Assembly (NCBI GenBank): GCA_021820785.1
Contig: JAKADE010000019.1
Span: 1-17,066 of the forward strand
Origin: Pseudomonadota bacterium
GTDB lineage: Bacteria; Pseudomonadota; Gammaproteobacteria; Steroidobacterales; Steroidobacteraceae
DNA: 17,066 nt
Reading direction: 5' to 3'
Part shown: positions 6,437 to 15,720 of the stretch, one piece after another
Numbering within the stretch: position 1 is the first letter of the stretch
Layout: every line of letters starts with the position of its first letter
Notes under the pieces: model-generated
Seen by the model: the letters and a program-made list of their open reading frames with translations, nothing else
Databases searched by the model: none
Told to the model about the DNA's origin: nothing
Program-made: the position numbers and the translations under genes

Positions 6437-8350
6437 TTACCCGACGGCTTGGATGAGGGAGGTAAACATCTGATTTGACATGGAAATCACCTGCGCCATC
6501 GCTTGGTAGGCCTGCTGGTAGCGCAGCATGTCGGCGGCCTGCTGGTCGAGGTTCACGCCCGTCGCATTGCTGCGCGCCGTCGTGGCCTCCTGATTGACGG
6601 CCTGCTGCGCCGAAGCGTTGTTCTGCGCCTGCTGGGTGAGCACACCGACCTGGCTGACCAGATTCGTGGCCACGTCGTTGACCGAGGCGGTGCCCCCGGA
6701 GAGCGCTTTGGACGACAGCCCGCTGATCATGGCGAGTATGTTGCTGTTGTCGCCGGTATTTGCCGTGCTGTTCGGGCTGACCGTGAAGGTGTCGCTGGCG
6801 GCGGGAGTGCCGGTGAGGGTGAGCTGCTGACTACCGAATGTGATGGGCGTGCCGCTGCTGTACGTGCCGGTGGCGACGACAGTCGCCGGCGTCGTGCCCG
6901 GCGGGCCCTGCGTGACGGTGTATTGGGTAGGGCTGCTGAATGACACGGTATACGTGCCGCTGGCGTAGCTCGCCGGATTGGTGACACTCGCCGAGCTCAC
7001 CGTCGCCGTGCCGGTATTGGCGGTTCCGGCGGTTGCCTGGTTCAGGGATGCCGCGGCGACTTGCGAAGGCGCGGTGAGCTGCATGCTGAACCCGGCGGTC
7101 GCCCCGGCGGTCGGGGAAATCTGGTAACTGTCGTTCGCGGCGGGAGTGCCGGTGACGATCAGGGACATGCCGGCCGCGGTGAACGGGGTCGCCGCCGAGC
7201 CGTTACCGCTCATGGACACCGCCTGCCCGGTGGTCGTGTCGGTCAGCTGCCAGCTGCCGGCGGTGTACTTCAGCTGGTAATTGTCCGTGGTCAGCTGGCT
7301 GAGAGACGTGCGGCTGGCGGTGATGGTCGCGGTCCCGGCATTTGCGGTTGCCGGGAGCACCTGCACGCCGCCGACGGTGAACATGGGCTGGCCGGCGGTA
7401 CCGTTGAGGGTCATGCCGCTGGTCTGCTGCTGATTCACCAGCGTCGCCACGGCGACGCTGATCCGTCCGATGGCACTCTGGGTCGGGTCCAGCACCTGGC
7501 TGCGGGCGCTCAGCAGGCCACCGAGTGTCCCGCCGCTCATTTCGGTCGTGAGGTCGGTGACGCCCGTGGAGCTCTGGATGCCGATGCCGAGTTCAGTGGG
7601 ATTGTAGGTCCCGGGGAGGGTGGTGAGTTGCTGAGCGGTACCGCTCGAGACCAGCGCCTGCCCATTGCCGATGTATACGTCCGTCATCCCGTTCGACTGG
7701 GAGACCGTCTGCACGGAGATGTACTTGCTCAGTTTGTCGATGAGCGTGCCGCGCTGATCAAGCAGCTGGTTCGGGGTCTGCCCGCTCGCAGACGCGGTGG
7801 CAATCTGCTGGTTCAGGTTCGCGATATTGGTCGAGAGCGTATTGATCTGCGACACATCGCTCGCGATCTGGGACTCGAGCTGCGAGCCGTACTGGCTGAT
7901 CTGCGAGTCGTAGCTCTGCAGCTGCTGGGCGAGCGCCTGGCCCTGACTGAGCAGCGCCTGGCGGGCGGCAGTCGAGGTCGGGGAGGTCGAGACCGCCTGC
8001 ATGGAATTGACGAAGCTCTGCAGGCTCGCCGAAAGACCCGTGGTCGAGTCGCTCAGCATGTTGTCGATCTGCTGCGCCTGCGTGGCGAGCGTATTGAAGC
8101 TGGAGTAGCTCGATTGGGACGTGCGCACCTGCTGCGTCAGCTGCGCATTGTAGGCGCGGGTGACGCTCTGAACCGCAACGCCGGCACCGCTGTAACCGGA
8201 GCCGGTGAACTGGCCGGGCTGTTCGACGAGATTGGCGGTTTCGACGCTGTAGCCCGGCGTCGCCGAATTCGAGATATTGTTGCTGGTGACGTCAAGGGCC
8301 TGCTGGAACGCGAGCAGGCCAGAGACGCTGGTTGAGAGCAGGTCAGCCAT
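6437..8350 (-). CDS. flgK: FlgK, hook-filament junction protein 1 (HAP1)
   Basis: FlgK forms the junction ring next to the hook. The 637-residue protein starts with the rod/hook-type helix LLSTSVSGLLAFQQALD and the NNISNSATPGYS motif. It has a long coiled-coil part (about 70-190) and ends with the conserved helix DMLRYQQAYQAMAQVISMSN. Two related beta-rich segments occupy about 335-414 and 443-527, ending NDSYQISP and SDTFTVSP. They explain why the protein is longer than the approximately 550-residue enterobacterial form. ATG 8348-8350 follows GAGGA, which overlaps the flgJ stop; the gene gap is 12 bp. Confidence 0.97.
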   Translation of the reverse strand: MADLLSTSVSGLLAFQQALDVTSNNISNSATPGYSVETANLVEQPGQFTGSGYSGAGVAVQSVTRAYNAQLTQQVRTSQSSYSSFNTLATQAQQIDNMLSDSTTGLSASLQSFVNSMQAVSTSPTSTAARQALLSQGQALAQQLQSYDSQISQYGSQLESQIASDVSQINTLSTNIANLNQQIATASASGQTPNQLLDQRGTLIDKLSKYISVQTVSQSNGMTDVYIGNGQALVSSGTAQQLTTLPGTYNPTELGIGIQSSTGVTDLTTEMSGGTLGGLLSARSQVLDPTQSAIGRISVAVATLVNQQQTSGMTLNGTAGQPMFTVGGVQVLPATANAGTATITASRTSLSQLTTDNYQLKYTAGSWQLTDTTTGQAVSMSGNGSAATPFTAAGMSLIVTGTPAANDSYQISPTAGATAGFSMQLTAPSQVAAASLNQATAGTANTGTATVSSASVTNPASYASGTYTVSFSSPTQYTVTQGPPGTTPATVVATGTYSSGTPITFGSQQLTLTGTPAASDTFTVSPNSTANTGDNSNILAMISGLSSKALSGGTASVNDVATNLVSQVGVLTQQAQNNASAQQAVNQEATTARSNATGVNLDQQAADMLRYQQAYQAMAQVISMSNQMFTSLIQAVG

Positions 8351-8362
8351 ACTTCACGGTCC

Positions 8363-9361
8363 TCAGAGCGATCGACTGCCAGTAGTCATCGGCTGGACGG
8401 CGGCAAGCTTTAGCGGTCCGGTGTCCCCCTGGCCCGAAAGAGTGCGCGTCAGGGTGGCGGCGACTTCAGTGAGCTTACGGGCATAATTCGGGTCGGTGGC
8501 GGAGGCTGCCTGCGGGAGGGCCGTGGCGAAGGCCCCGACGTCATTGCCGGTGCCCAGCGCCGCGGCGTAGCGGGGGTTGCTGCTGAGCAGCGAGGTGTAA
8601 TCCTGGAAGCATTGGCTGCAGCTGCCGTAGGCCCGGAACTGTGCCTGCGTCGAGGTATCGATGCCGTTGCGGTACTCATGGGTGCCGCTCGCGACCTTCG
8701 GGCCGTTCCATCCGTGGCTCGCCTTGATGCCAAAGAGGTTGTTGCTGGTGCTGCCGCTCGCGGTGCGCGGCAAGCTGCGCCCCCAATCGGTCTCGAGCGC
8801 GGCCTGGGCAATGAGGCTTACGGGACTGACGCCGAGCTGTCGCGCGGCGCGCTGCGCATCGGGCCACAGCGAGCGGGCGAATGCGCTCTGCTGGGCCGCG
8901 TTCACCGGGCTCGGACCCTTCCCGTCAGGGGTGCCCGACGCCGAGGGCGCACCGGCAGGAGCGGGTCCCGTGAGGCTCGAGACTGCGGGGGTCGGGCTGA
9001 TCGCGTCAGAGGCCGATGGAGCGCCGCTGCCGGCCGCAGCTGGACTGCCGGACCCTGACCATTGGCGGCGCAGCTGCTGCACGAGAATCTCGGCCAGGCC
9101 GAAGCTATGCGTCTTGCTGAGCTGAATCGAGAGCTGCTGGTCGTAGAGATCCTGGTACATCCTCTGCTGCGAGGAGCCGAACAGCGGGTCCTTGAAGTTC
9201 GCGTCCTGAGCGCTCTTGAGCATCATGCCGATGAACAGGCTCTCGAACTGCTGCGCCGCTGCACGCAGCGCCTTCGGGTTGTGCGCCGCCGCCTGGCTCT
9301 TCAGAGTCGCCAGCGACTGAGCATCCGCAAACAGGCCAGGGTCTACGACCGGTAGCGTCAT
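8363..9361 (-). CDS. flgJ: FlgJ, rod-cap protein and peptidoglycan hydrolase
   Basis: FlgJ caps the growing rod and opens the peptidoglycan for it in the periplasm. The 332-residue protein has the N-terminal rod-binding domain (about 25-100, [18 protein letters not shown]), a Pro/Ala/Ser/Gly linker (about 102-153), and a C-terminal glucosaminidase-type muramidase domain (about 155-310). Glu190 in [10 protein letters not shown] matches the catalytic Glu of Salmonella FlgJ; Glu229 in THEYRNG sits 39 residues later, the same spacing as the second acidic residue there. A C248-S-Q-C251 pair in the catalytic domain is unusual to me. The ATG overlaps the flgI stop by 4 nt (ATGA), so the two are coupled. 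Confidence 0.97.
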   Translation of the reverse strand: MTLPVVDPGLFADAQSLATLKSQAAAHNPKALRAAAQQFESLFIGMMLKSAQDANFKDPLFGSSQQRMYQDLYDQQLSIQLSKTHSFGLAEILVQQLRRQWSGSGSPAAAGSGAPSASDAISPTPAVSSLTGPAPAGAPSASGTPDGKGPSPVNAAQQSAFARSLWPDAQRAARQLGVSPVSLIAQAALETDWGRSLPRTASGSTSNNLFGIKASHGWNGPKVASGTHEYRNGIDTSTQAQFRAYGSCSQCFQDYTSLLSSNPRYAAALGTGNDVGAFATALPQAASATDPNYARKLTEVAATLTRTLSGQGDTGPLKLAAVQPMTTGSRSL

Positions 9362-10506
9362 ATCACGATCAGCTGCGCGTGCAGCGCTCCTGCCTGTCGC
9401 AGCGCTTCGAGGATGGCGACCAGGTCGCTCGGGGTCGCACCCACGGAGTTCACCGCGCGCACGATCTGATCCAGGTTGACGCCGGCCGGGAACTTGAACA
9501 TATGTGCCTTCTGCTGGCGGACCTCGATCGAGCTGTGCGGTACCACCACCGTGTTACCGGCGGCGAATGGGTTCGGCTGACTCACGCCGTAGTGCTCTGT
9601 GATGGTCACCGACAGCGAGCCGCTCGACACCGCGGCAGGCATGACCTTGACCTGTGCACTGATGACCACCGTGCCGGTTCGCGAATTGATGATCACGCGC
9701 GCCGGCGGCGTGCCCGGTGAAACGCTGAGATTCTGCAGCGCTGCGACATAGGCCGTGCGCTGGCTCGGATTCATCGGCGCACGCACCCGGATCGAGACCG
9801 AATCGAGCGCCTCGGCAGTGCCCGACCCGAACGTCTTGTTGATGACCTGGGTCAGGCGGGTCGCCGTGGTGAAGCTCGGCGTGTCGAGGTTCAGGGTCAC
9901 GAAGGGCTGCGAGTCGAAGTCAGTCGGGACTGAACGCTCGACCGTCGCTCCATTGGGAATCGATCCGCTGCTCGGAATATTGACGGTGATACTCGAACCG
10001 TCCGCGCCTTGAGCGGCGAAGCCGTTGACCAGTACGCTGCCCTGAGCCATGGCATACACCTGACCGTCGGCACCGTGCAGCGGCGTCATGATCAGGCTTC
10101 CGCCTCGCAGGCTGGTCGCGTTGCCAATCGAGGACACGGTGACGTCAATCGTCTGGCCGGGTTGGGCGAAGGGCGGCAGCGTGGCATGAACCGTGACCGC
10201 CGCTACGTTCTTCAGCTGCGGATTGGTATTCGCCGGGATGCGCACCCCGAACTTCTCCAGCATGTTCTCGATGCTGAGCACCGTGAAGGGCGTCTGCGTG
10301 GTCTGATCGCCCGTGCCGTCGAGGCCGACGACCAGGCCATAACCGACCAGCTGGTTGCCGCGCACCCCGGCCACCGAGGCCAGGTCGCGGACCCGCTCAG
10401 CATGAGCGGCGCCACAGGCGACCAGTAGCGCGGCGAGCGTCAGCGCGAAGTACGCTCTGATCAGCGTCCTGTAGCCCGGTTCCCAGGTGCGTTGCGTCTT
10501 CGTCAC
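9358..10506 (-). CDS. flgI: FlgI, flagellar P-ring protein
   Basis: FlgI builds the P-ring bushing around the rod in the peptidoglycan layer. The 382-residue precursor has a Sec signal peptide (hydrophobic [12 protein letters not shown], likely cut after AHA at residue 36). The mature start [20 protein letters not shown] and the segment [10 protein letters not shown] are hallmark P-ring motifs. The C-terminus [19 protein letters not shown] is also typical. The start is GTG 10504-10506, 12 bp after the flgH stop, with an AGGGA sequence 8 nt upstream. Its assembly needs FlgA, which is encoded on the opposite strand nearby. Confidence 0.98.
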   Translation of the reverse strand: MTKTQRTWEPGYRTLIRAYFALTLAALLVACGAAHAERVRDLASVAGVRGNQLVGYGLVVGLDGTGDQTTQTPFTVLSIENMLEKFGVRIPANTNPQLKNVAAVTVHATLPPFAQPGQTIDVTVSSIGNATSLRGGSLIMTPLHGADGQVYAMAQGSVLVNGFAAQGADGSSITVNIPSSGSIPNGATVERSVPTDFDSQPFVTLNLDTPSFTTATRLTQVINKTFGSGTAEALDSVSIRVRAPMNPSQRTAYVAALQNLSVSPGTPPARVIINSRTGTVVISAQVKVMPAAVSSGSLSVTITEHYGVSQPNPFAAGNTVVVPHSSIEVRQQKAHMFKFPAGVNLDQIVRAVNSVGATPSDLVAILEALRQAGALHAQLIVI

Positions 10507-10518
10507 GATGATCGTCCC

Positions 10519-11211
10519 TTAGAAAGGCAGCCAGGGGCTGTTGAAGAATCGCGACAGCAGGCCCGGCTGGTTGGCGTCGGCGAGCGCACCGGTCTGTCCG
10601 TAGGCAATCTGGGCGTCGGCGACCTGCTGCGAAGAAATCGTATTGTCCGGAGCAATGTCGATCGGACGGATGATTCCCTGCAGGCGCACGTATTCCTCGC
10701 CCTGATTGATCTGTACCAGCTTCTGCCCCCGAACCACCAGATTGCCATTCGGCAGGCGCTTCACCACGGTGACCGTGATCGCACCAACCAGACTGTCGCT
10801 TTGCTTGCTGTCGCCGGCGCCGCTGAAAGTATTGCCGTTGTTGATGGTCCCGCTGAGAAACGAGTTGCCGTGGAACGTCATCGGGATCCCGAGCAGCGAC
10901 GGGGCCGAGAGCGAATCCTTGGTGGTCTTCGAGGTGTCGGTCTGCGAGCTCTTCTGCGCGCTGGTCGACTCCTGCAGCAGGATGGTGACGATGTCCCCGA
11001 CGCTGTGCGCCGTGGCATTTTCGAACAACCCGGAGTCGTAGCCCGGGTGAAAGATTGCTCCGTCCGCCGAGGGCGTCGGCATTTGCGGCATATCGAATGC
11101 CTGGTCGTAATGCAGCGCCCTCTGTGTGGCGCAGGCGCAGAGCAGACAGCCGCAGAATATGGCCGGCAGCAGACGCAGCAGGGTTCGATGGGTAATCACA
11201 ATCTTCCTCAC
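10519..11211 (-). CDS. flgH: FlgH, flagellar L-ring lipoprotein
   Basis: FlgH forms the outer-membrane L-ring. The 230-residue frame has an N-terminal hydrophobic signal and a lipobox-like LCAC, giving Cys27 as the probable lipidated residue. The conserved parts of the family follow: [39 protein letters not shown], and the C-terminal [14 protein letters not shown]. Two GTG starts are possible. The one at 11209-11211 overlaps the flgG TGA by 4 nt but has no SD. The one at 11197-11199 (four codons in) has GAGGA 5 nt upstream and still leaves a full signal peptide, so it may be the real start. Confidence 0.96.
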   Translation of the reverse strand: MRKIVITHRTLLRLLPAIFCGCLLCACATQRALHYDQAFDMPQMPTPSADGAIFHPGYDSGLFENATAHSVGDIVTILLQESTSAQKSSQTDTSKTTKDSLSAPSLLGIPMTFHGNSFLSGTINNGNTFSGAGDSKQSDSLVGAITVTVVKRLPNGNLVVRGQKLVQINQGEEYVRLQGIIRPIDIAPDNTISSQQVADAQIAYGQTGALADANQPGLLSRFFNSPWLPF

Positions 11212-11993
11212 ATGTTCTGGGTCGCGTATTGCAGCATCTGGGAAACCGTCGAGATCGCCTTGGAGTTCATCTCGTAGGCGCGCTGCGTCTCGATCATGTT
11301 CACCAGTGACTCCACTACGTTCACATTCGAGGCTTCGAGTTCGCCCTGACCGATAGTGCCAAGACCGCTCGAGCCGGGATTTCCGGTCTGCGGCGAGCCA
11401 CTCGAGGCAGACTGAAGCAACAGGTTGTTGCCAATCGGCTGAAGGCCCGTCGGATTGATGAAGTTGGCCAGCTGGATCTGCCCGACCTGGGTCGGCGCGC
11501 TCTGTCCGGGCAGCAGGACACTCACGGTTCCATCCGTGCCGACAGTGACACTCTGGGCGCCCTGGGGAATGGTGATCCCCGGCTGCACCACGTAGCCGCT
11601 GGCCGTGACCAGCTGACCTTGTGCATTCACCTGAAAGCTGCCATCGCGCGTGTAGGCCAGGGTGCCGTCCGGCATCTGGATCTGGAAGAAGCCCTGACCC
11701 TGGACCGCCATATCGAGCGGATTGCCGGTCTGGGTGAGACTGCCCTGGCTATAGTTCTTTTCGGTCGCCACCAGGCGCACGCCGGTGCCGATCGACAGTC
11801 CAGAAGGAGACTGTGTCGACTGCGTGGTGTTCGCGCCGACCTGCCCCTTGTTCTGGTAGAGCAGATCTTCGAATACCGCCCGGTCGCGCTTGAATCCCGT
11901 GGTGTTTACGTTCGCCAGATTATTGGCGATGATCGACATCTCGGTGTTTTGCGCGTCGAGACCGGTTTTAGCGGCCCACAGTGCTGCGTCCAT
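11208..11993 (-). CDS. flgG: FlgG, distal rod protein
   Basis: FlgG makes the straight distal rod that crosses the periplasm. The product is 261 residues, close to the usual 260. It has the N-terminal rod motif [19 protein letters not shown], the middle [19 protein letters not shown] and [15 protein letters not shown] strands, and the C-terminal [20 protein letters not shown] helix shared by axial proteins. ATG 11991-11993 is preceded by GAGGG at about 7 nt. It follows flgF by 26 bp and overlaps the first possible flgH start. Confidence 0.98.
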   Translation of the reverse strand: MDAALWAAKTGLDAQNTEMSIIANNLANVNTTGFKRDRAVFEDLLYQNKGQVGANTTQSTQSPSGLSIGTGVRLVATEKNYSQGSLTQTGNPLDMAVQGQGFFQIQMPDGTLAYTRDGSFQVNAQGQLVTASGYVVQPGITIPQGAQSVTVGTDGTVSVLLPGQSAPTQVGQIQLANFINPTGLQPIGNNLLLQSASSGSPQTGNPGSSGLGTIGQGELEASNVNVVESLVNMIETQRAYEMNSKAISTVSQMLQYATQNM

Positions 11994-12019
11994 AAAAGTA
12001 CCCTCGTGCTACCGCGTGA

Positions 12020-12760
12020 TCAACCGGGCTGCAGCAACTGGCTTGCTGCGCTCGAGTTGTTCTTGACGCTCTTCATGACCTTGACCTGCAGATCCCAGCT
12101 GCGGGCGAGGTCGATCATGTTCACCATGGCATTGGCGACATCGACGTTGCTCGACTCAAGCACCCCGGAGGCGAGTCTTACGGTCGCATCGGCCGGGGCC
12201 GGTTTCCCGCTGCTCGTGACGAACAGTCCATCGCCCCCGCGCACCAGGCTGGTCGGCGGAGGGTTGACCAGCTTGATGCGCCCCAGCGTCACCAGGGTGT
12301 CGGGCGTCTGGCCGAGCGGCACAGCCGAAACCGTGCCGTCCGCGCCGATCTTGACTGAGGCACTCGGCGGCACACTGATCGGTCCGCTGTCGCCCAGAAC
12401 CAATTGACCGGTGCTGGTCACCAGCATCCCGCTGGCCTCGACGTGCAAATCGCCGTTGCGGGTGTAAGCTTCCTGGCCGTTTGGCCCCTGAACGGCGATA
12501 AACCCCTGACCCTGAACGGCCACGTCAAGTGGCCGCCCGGTGGTGATCATCGAGCCGGAGGCGTCGTTCCATCCGCTGGAATTGGCCGTGGCATAGACGC
12601 GTGAGGCGTACCCGCTGCCTTCGACCGCCTGACTCTGGAACGCCGACAATTCGGCCTTGAAGCCAGTGGTATTGACGTTCGCCAGGTTGAAGTTGTTGAC
12701 GGCCTGGGCGTTGAGAATCTCCTTCGCCCCGGTCATCGCGACATACAGCGCCTTGTTCAC
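12020..12760 (-). CDS. flgF: FlgF, proximal rod protein
   Basis: FlgF is a minor proximal-rod component joining FlgB/FlgC to FlgG. The 246-residue protein shares the axial fold with FlgG: N-terminal ALYVAMTGAKEILNAQAV and [17 protein letters not shown], central PLDVAVQGQGFIAVQG, and C-terminal SSNVDVANAMVNMIDLARSW. The ending after the last helix is short (NNSSAASQLLQPG), as usual for FlgF. The start is GTG 12758-12760, 20 bp after the flgE stop, with a weak GAGAG upstream. I see no separate promoter in that gap. Confidence 0.96.
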   Translation of the reverse strand: MNKALYVAMTGAKEILNAQAVNNFNLANVNTTGFKAELSAFQSQAVEGSGYASRVYATANSSGWNDASGSMITTGRPLDVAVQGQGFIAVQGPNGQEAYTRNGDLHVEASGMLVTSTGQLVLGDSGPISVPPSASVKIGADGTVSAVPLGQTPDTLVTLGRIKLVNPPPTSLVRGGDGLFVTSSGKPAPADATVRLASGVLESSNVDVANAMVNMIDLARSWDLQVKVMKSVKNNSSAASQLLQPG

Positions 12761-12780
12761 TTGCGTCTCTCAGTGCCGGA

Positions 12781-13995
12781 TCAGATGCGCAGAATCGCCT
12801 GCGTAACCTGATTGGCCGTATTGATCATCTGCGCATTGGCCTGGAAATCCCGTTGTGCAGTGATCATGTTCACCAGCTGCGCCGTCACGTTCACGTTCGA
12901 CTGTTCGAGCGCGCCGGACTGTATGGTGCCGAATCCGGATCCGCCGGCGACGCCGTGGATCGCTGCACCGGAGGAGAACGTCTCCTGCCACTGGGTGTTG
13001 CCGGTCTGCGCTAGGCCCTGCGGATTCGCGAAGTTTGCCAGCGCGATTTCGCCCAGCGTCTTGGATTGACCGTTGGTGAAATTCGCCTGGACCACGCCGC
13101 TCTGGCTGATATTGATGCCGGTGAGGCTGCCGGTGGTATAGCCGTTTTGGGACACCGCGTTCACCCCGAAGCTGTCTCCGTACTGGGTCGACGTGCCGAA
13201 GTTGAACGCGATATTCATCGGGTTGGCGCCGGTCAAGGGGTTATACGTGCCGAAATTGACCTGTCCATTGGCCGGCGTCGCCAGCGTTCCGGCGCTCGAA
13301 TAGGTCAGGGTCTGAGGTGAGCCGACCGAAGTGCCGTCAACGTACAGTTGGGCATTCCAGGTGTTCGGCGCGGTGCCCTTGACGAAGTACATCTGTGCCG
13401 TGTGCGCGGCCCCGAGAGAGTCGTAGACCGTAAGCGAGGTGGTGTTGTTGTACGAGGTCGGATCGCTCGGGTTGAGCGGGGTGGTGGTCGGCGCGGTGGC
13501 ATTCGACGGCAAATTGAGCGTGATGTTCGCGGTGCTCGTTGCCTGCGGGGCGACCTGCGAGGTCGTGAGCTGCAGATCGGACAGGCCGCCGGTGTTGAAG
13601 CCGCCGGTGCTGAGCGGAGCGAAGCCTTGCACACGGTCGCCGGAGGCGGTCACCAGGTAGCCGTTCGCATCGACCTGGAACGCGCCATTGCGGGTGTAGG
13701 ACAGTGCGCCATTGTTGCTGACGACGAAGAATCCGTTACCGCTGAGCGCGAGGTCCAGATTGTTCGAGGTAGAATTGATGTTGCCCTGGGTGAACTGCTG
13801 GGCGATCTCGGATGTCGCCACGCCGTTGCCGATCGCGGTTTGCGACACACCCTGCTGGGTCTGGGCGAACAGACTGGAGAACTCGGCGCGGGATTGCTTG
13901 AAACCGACGGTATCGACGTTGGCGATATTGTTCGCTGTCGTATTCAGGTCGGAGTTCGCGGCATTGATTCCGGAGAGGGCGAGTGCGAAAGGCAT
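12781..13995 (-). CDS. flgE: FlgE, hook protein
   Basis: FlgE polymerises into the curved hook, the universal joint between rod and filament. The 404-residue protein opens with ALSGINAANSDLNTTANNIA and the NVDTVGFKQSRAEF motif. It carries the FlgE/F/G-type strand NLDLALSGNGFFVVSNNG, has a beta-rich middle (D1/D2), and closes with EQSNVNVTAQLVNMITAQRD. Length matches enterobacterial FlgE (about 402). ATG 13993-13995 has a good SD (AAGGAG, 8 nt) that overlaps the flgD stop; the gap is 12 bp, so hook scaffold and hook protein are made together. Confidence 0.98.
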   Translation of the reverse strand: MPFALALSGINAANSDLNTTANNIANVDTVGFKQSRAEFSSLFAQTQQGVSQTAIGNGVATSEIAQQFTQGNINSTSNNLDLALSGNGFFVVSNNGALSYTRNGAFQVDANGYLVTASGDRVQGFAPLSTGGFNTGGLSDLQLTTSQVAPQATSTANITLNLPSNATAPTTTPLNPSDPTSYNNTTSLTVYDSLGAAHTAQMYFVKGTAPNTWNAQLYVDGTSVGSPQTLTYSSAGTLATPANGQVNFGTYNPLTGANPMNIAFNFGTSTQYGDSFGVNAVSQNGYTTGSLTGINISQSGVVQANFTNGQSKTLGEIALANFANPQGLAQTGNTQWQETFSSGAAIHGVAGGSGFGTIQSGALEQSNVNVTAQLVNMITAQRDFQANAQMINTANQVTQAILRI

Positions 13996-14007
13996 GGTTG
14001 GGGCTCC

Positions 14008-14703
14008 TTACATGACCTGGCTGACGGCGCTCAGGGGCAGAGATCCGCCGTTGGTGTTCAATGTCAGACTGTTCGTTGACGGGTCGAGCGTCACGCTGTT
14101 CACCTGGTAGGCGAGCTCCGGGGTCAGCGAGGACTGAGTGCCGTTCGTGTCGGCTGAGATGTTGAAATTGTACGTGCCCGAGGGGGCGGGGCTACCCGAG
14201 TTCGTCGTGCCATCCCACGTGAACGGCGTGACCCCGTTCTGTGGTGGCACCGAGAACGTTTTGACCAGCTGGCCGCTGGCGTCCGTCACCTGCACGGTGA
14301 GCGCGGTCGTACCGGCCGGAACGTTGACGGCGCCCGTGATGCTTCCGCCGGCACTGAGCGAACCGGAGTTTCCAGAGGCAATGACAGTGTGACCGATCAG
14401 GTTGGTGCCGCTCAGGATCTGTGCCGAAGACATCGAGTTCGACAGTGCACTCATCGAGTTCGACATGCTGCTGATGCCGCTCACCTCGCTCAACGCGGAG
14501 AACTCGTTGACGAACTGGCTCGGATTGGTCGGCTGGGTCGGATCCTGGTTCTGCATCTGGGTCACCAGCAGCTGCAGAAAGTCGTTCTGGGTGAGCGCGA
14601 GTGAGCTGTTGGCGCTGCCGGCGGAATTGGTGCTGGAACTCGCCGCCGCGGCCGCATTGGCAGCAGTCTGGGCGGAATAGGCGCTGATTGAGTTGTATGA
14701 CAT
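14008..14703 (-). CDS. flgD: FlgD, hook-cap scaffolding protein
   Basis: FlgD caps the growing hook and is lost when the hook is complete. The 231-residue protein shows the conserved N-terminal region LTQNDFLQLLVTQMQNQDP with the following PSQFVNEFSALSEVSGI. It also has a Ser/Met-rich stretch (SNSMSALSNSMSSAQ) and a C-terminal pair of beta domains (FlgD tudor-like/Ig-like, including TPFTWDGTTNSGSPAPSGTY). ATG 14701-14703 lies 29 bp after the flgC stop and has no strong SD. Confidence 0.97.
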   Translation of the reverse strand: MSYNSISAYSAQTAANAAAAASSSTNSAGSANSSLALTQNDFLQLLVTQMQNQDPTQPTNPSQFVNEFSALSEVSGISSMSNSMSALSNSMSSAQILSGTNLIGHTVIASGNSGSLSAGGSITGAVNVPAGTTALTVQVTDASGQLVKTFSVPPQNGVTPFTWDGTTNSGSPAPSGTYNFNISADTNGTQSSLTPELAYQVNSVTLDPSTNSLTLNTNGGSLPLSAVSQVM

Positions 14704-14732
14704 TTCTGGGGTTCCCGGTGCGGCGTGTGCGG

Positions 14733-15167
14733 TTAAATCTGGCCGAGTTTCAAGGTGTCGATCGCCAGGGTCTTCGAGGTGTTCAGGACCTGAGCGTCGT
14801 TCTGGTACGAGCGGGACGCGGAGATCATGTCGACCATCTGCTCGACGACGTTGACGTTCGAGGAATAGACGTAGCCTTTGGCATCCGCCATGGGGTTGCC
14901 GGGCTCGTAGCGTGCGGTGACCGGCGCGTTGCTCTGGACGATGCCGTCGACGGCAACCGATGCGTCAGCGCCCTGCAGTGTGGCCGGTGCGCCAGGGGTC
15001 AGCGCGGCCTGCACGGCCTGGAAGACCGGGAAGCGGGCTTTGTAGGCGGTGCTTGCGCTGCTGCTGACACTGTCGGCGTTGGCGAGGTTGCTGGCGACGG
15101 TGTTCAATCGGACCGATTCGGCGGACATGCCAGAACCGGCGATGTTGAAGATGTTGAAGAGTGCCAT
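14733..15167 (-). CDS. flgC: FlgC, proximal rod protein
   Basis: FlgC is a proximal-rod subunit exported without a cleaved signal. The 144-residue protein has the axial N-terminus FNIAGSGMSAESVRLNTVAS followed by NLANADSVSSSASTAYKAR. The C-terminal helix is SSNVNVVEQMVDMISASRSY. Length is normal for FlgC (about 134-150). ATG 15165-15167 follows flgB by 30 bp, with only a short AGG-type SD. Confidence 0.97.
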   Translation of the reverse strand: MALFNIFNIAGSGMSAESVRLNTVASNLANADSVSSSASTAYKARFPVFQAVQAALTPGAPATLQGADASVAVDGIVQSNAPVTARYEPGNPMADAKGYVYSSNVNVVEQMVDMISASRSYQNDAQVLNTSKTLAIDTLKLGQI

Positions 15168-15197
15168 GACAAGCCTGCGGAGGTCTGTGGTGTGGGG

Positions 15198-15629
15198 TTA
15201 TTGCCCGGTGATCGCGGTTTTCAGCTGGGTGAATCGCTGTTCGAGGAAGGTGAGCGCGGCCTGGTAGCGCACGGTGTTCTGCGCGAACTTGGCCTCCTCG
15301 AGCTGGGAGCTGACCGTGTTGCCATCGAGCGAGGGCGCAAGTGGCACGCGGTACTTCAGAAATTGGGCCGTGGACAATCCGCCGGGTGTCGCCGGCGCGG
15401 TGACGTCGAGTCTGTTGTCCGTGGTCATCTGCAGAGTGCTGCCGCCGGTGCCGTTCGCGCCCGTTTGCGGGTCGGCGGCCGCGAGCGCTGAGCGAAAGTC
15501 GATGTCGCGCGCCTTGTATCCGGGCGTATCCGCGTTGGCGAGATTCGCCGCGAGCACCTCGGCTCGCTTGGAAAACACCTGCAGCGCGTCGGGCTGGACG
15601 CCAAGGTAGGTGTTGAGGTTGAACGGCAT
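15198..15629 (-). CDS. flgB: FlgB, proximal rod protein
   Basis: FlgB is the first rod subunit, connecting to the export gate/MS-ring. The 143-residue product has VFSKRAEVLAANLANADTPG with YKARDIDFRSAL after it, and a C-terminal half with EEAKFAQNTVRYQAALTFLE, both typical. ATG 15627-15629 has no clear SD. It is the first gene of the long minus-strand operon and lies about 28 nt past the inferred start point of a sigma-54 promoter. Confidence 0.97.
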   Translation of the reverse strand: MPFNLNTYLGVQPDALQVFSKRAEVLAANLANADTPGYKARDIDFRSALAAADPQTGANGTGGSTLQMTTDNRLDVTAPATPGGLSTAQFLKYRVPLAPSLDGNTVSSQLEEAKFAQNTVRYQAALTFLEQRFTQLKTAITGQ

Positions 15630-15667
15630 GTCGGAAAACCGGCGGTAAGGAAACCTGCCGGAGATGC

Positions 15668-15683
15668 AGCAAGACCCGTGCCA
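15668..15683 (-). promoter_or_regulatory. Sigma-54 (RpoN) promoter for the flgB operon
   Basis: The minus strand reads TGGCACG (15683-15677), GGTC, then TTGCT (15672-15668). This matches the -24/-12 consensus TGGCACG-N4-TTGCW at every fixed position. The inferred start is near 15657, leaving a 28-nt leader before the flgB ATG. In polar-flagellate gammaproteobacteria the rod/hook operons are sigma-54 dependent, which fits. Confidence 0.9.
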
Positions 15684-15720
15684 ATCTGGTGAAACGGCTG
15701 TTCCGGGCCGATTGGGTGCT

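Noticed and set aside
7061..8335. 424-codon open frame on the plus strand
   Set aside because: It lies antisense within flgK, is Arg/Gly-rich with no recognisable domain, and is the kind of frame that GC-rich DNA creates opposite a real gene.
14688..15491. 267-codon open frame on the plus strand across flgC and flgB
   Set aside because: It spans two real genes and their gap on the opposite strand, with no domain signal.
15705..15715. GCCGATTG on the plus strand as a sigma-28 -10 for flgA
   Set aside because: The octamer 11 nt upstream does not resemble TAAAGTTT, and the site is 200 bp from flgA.
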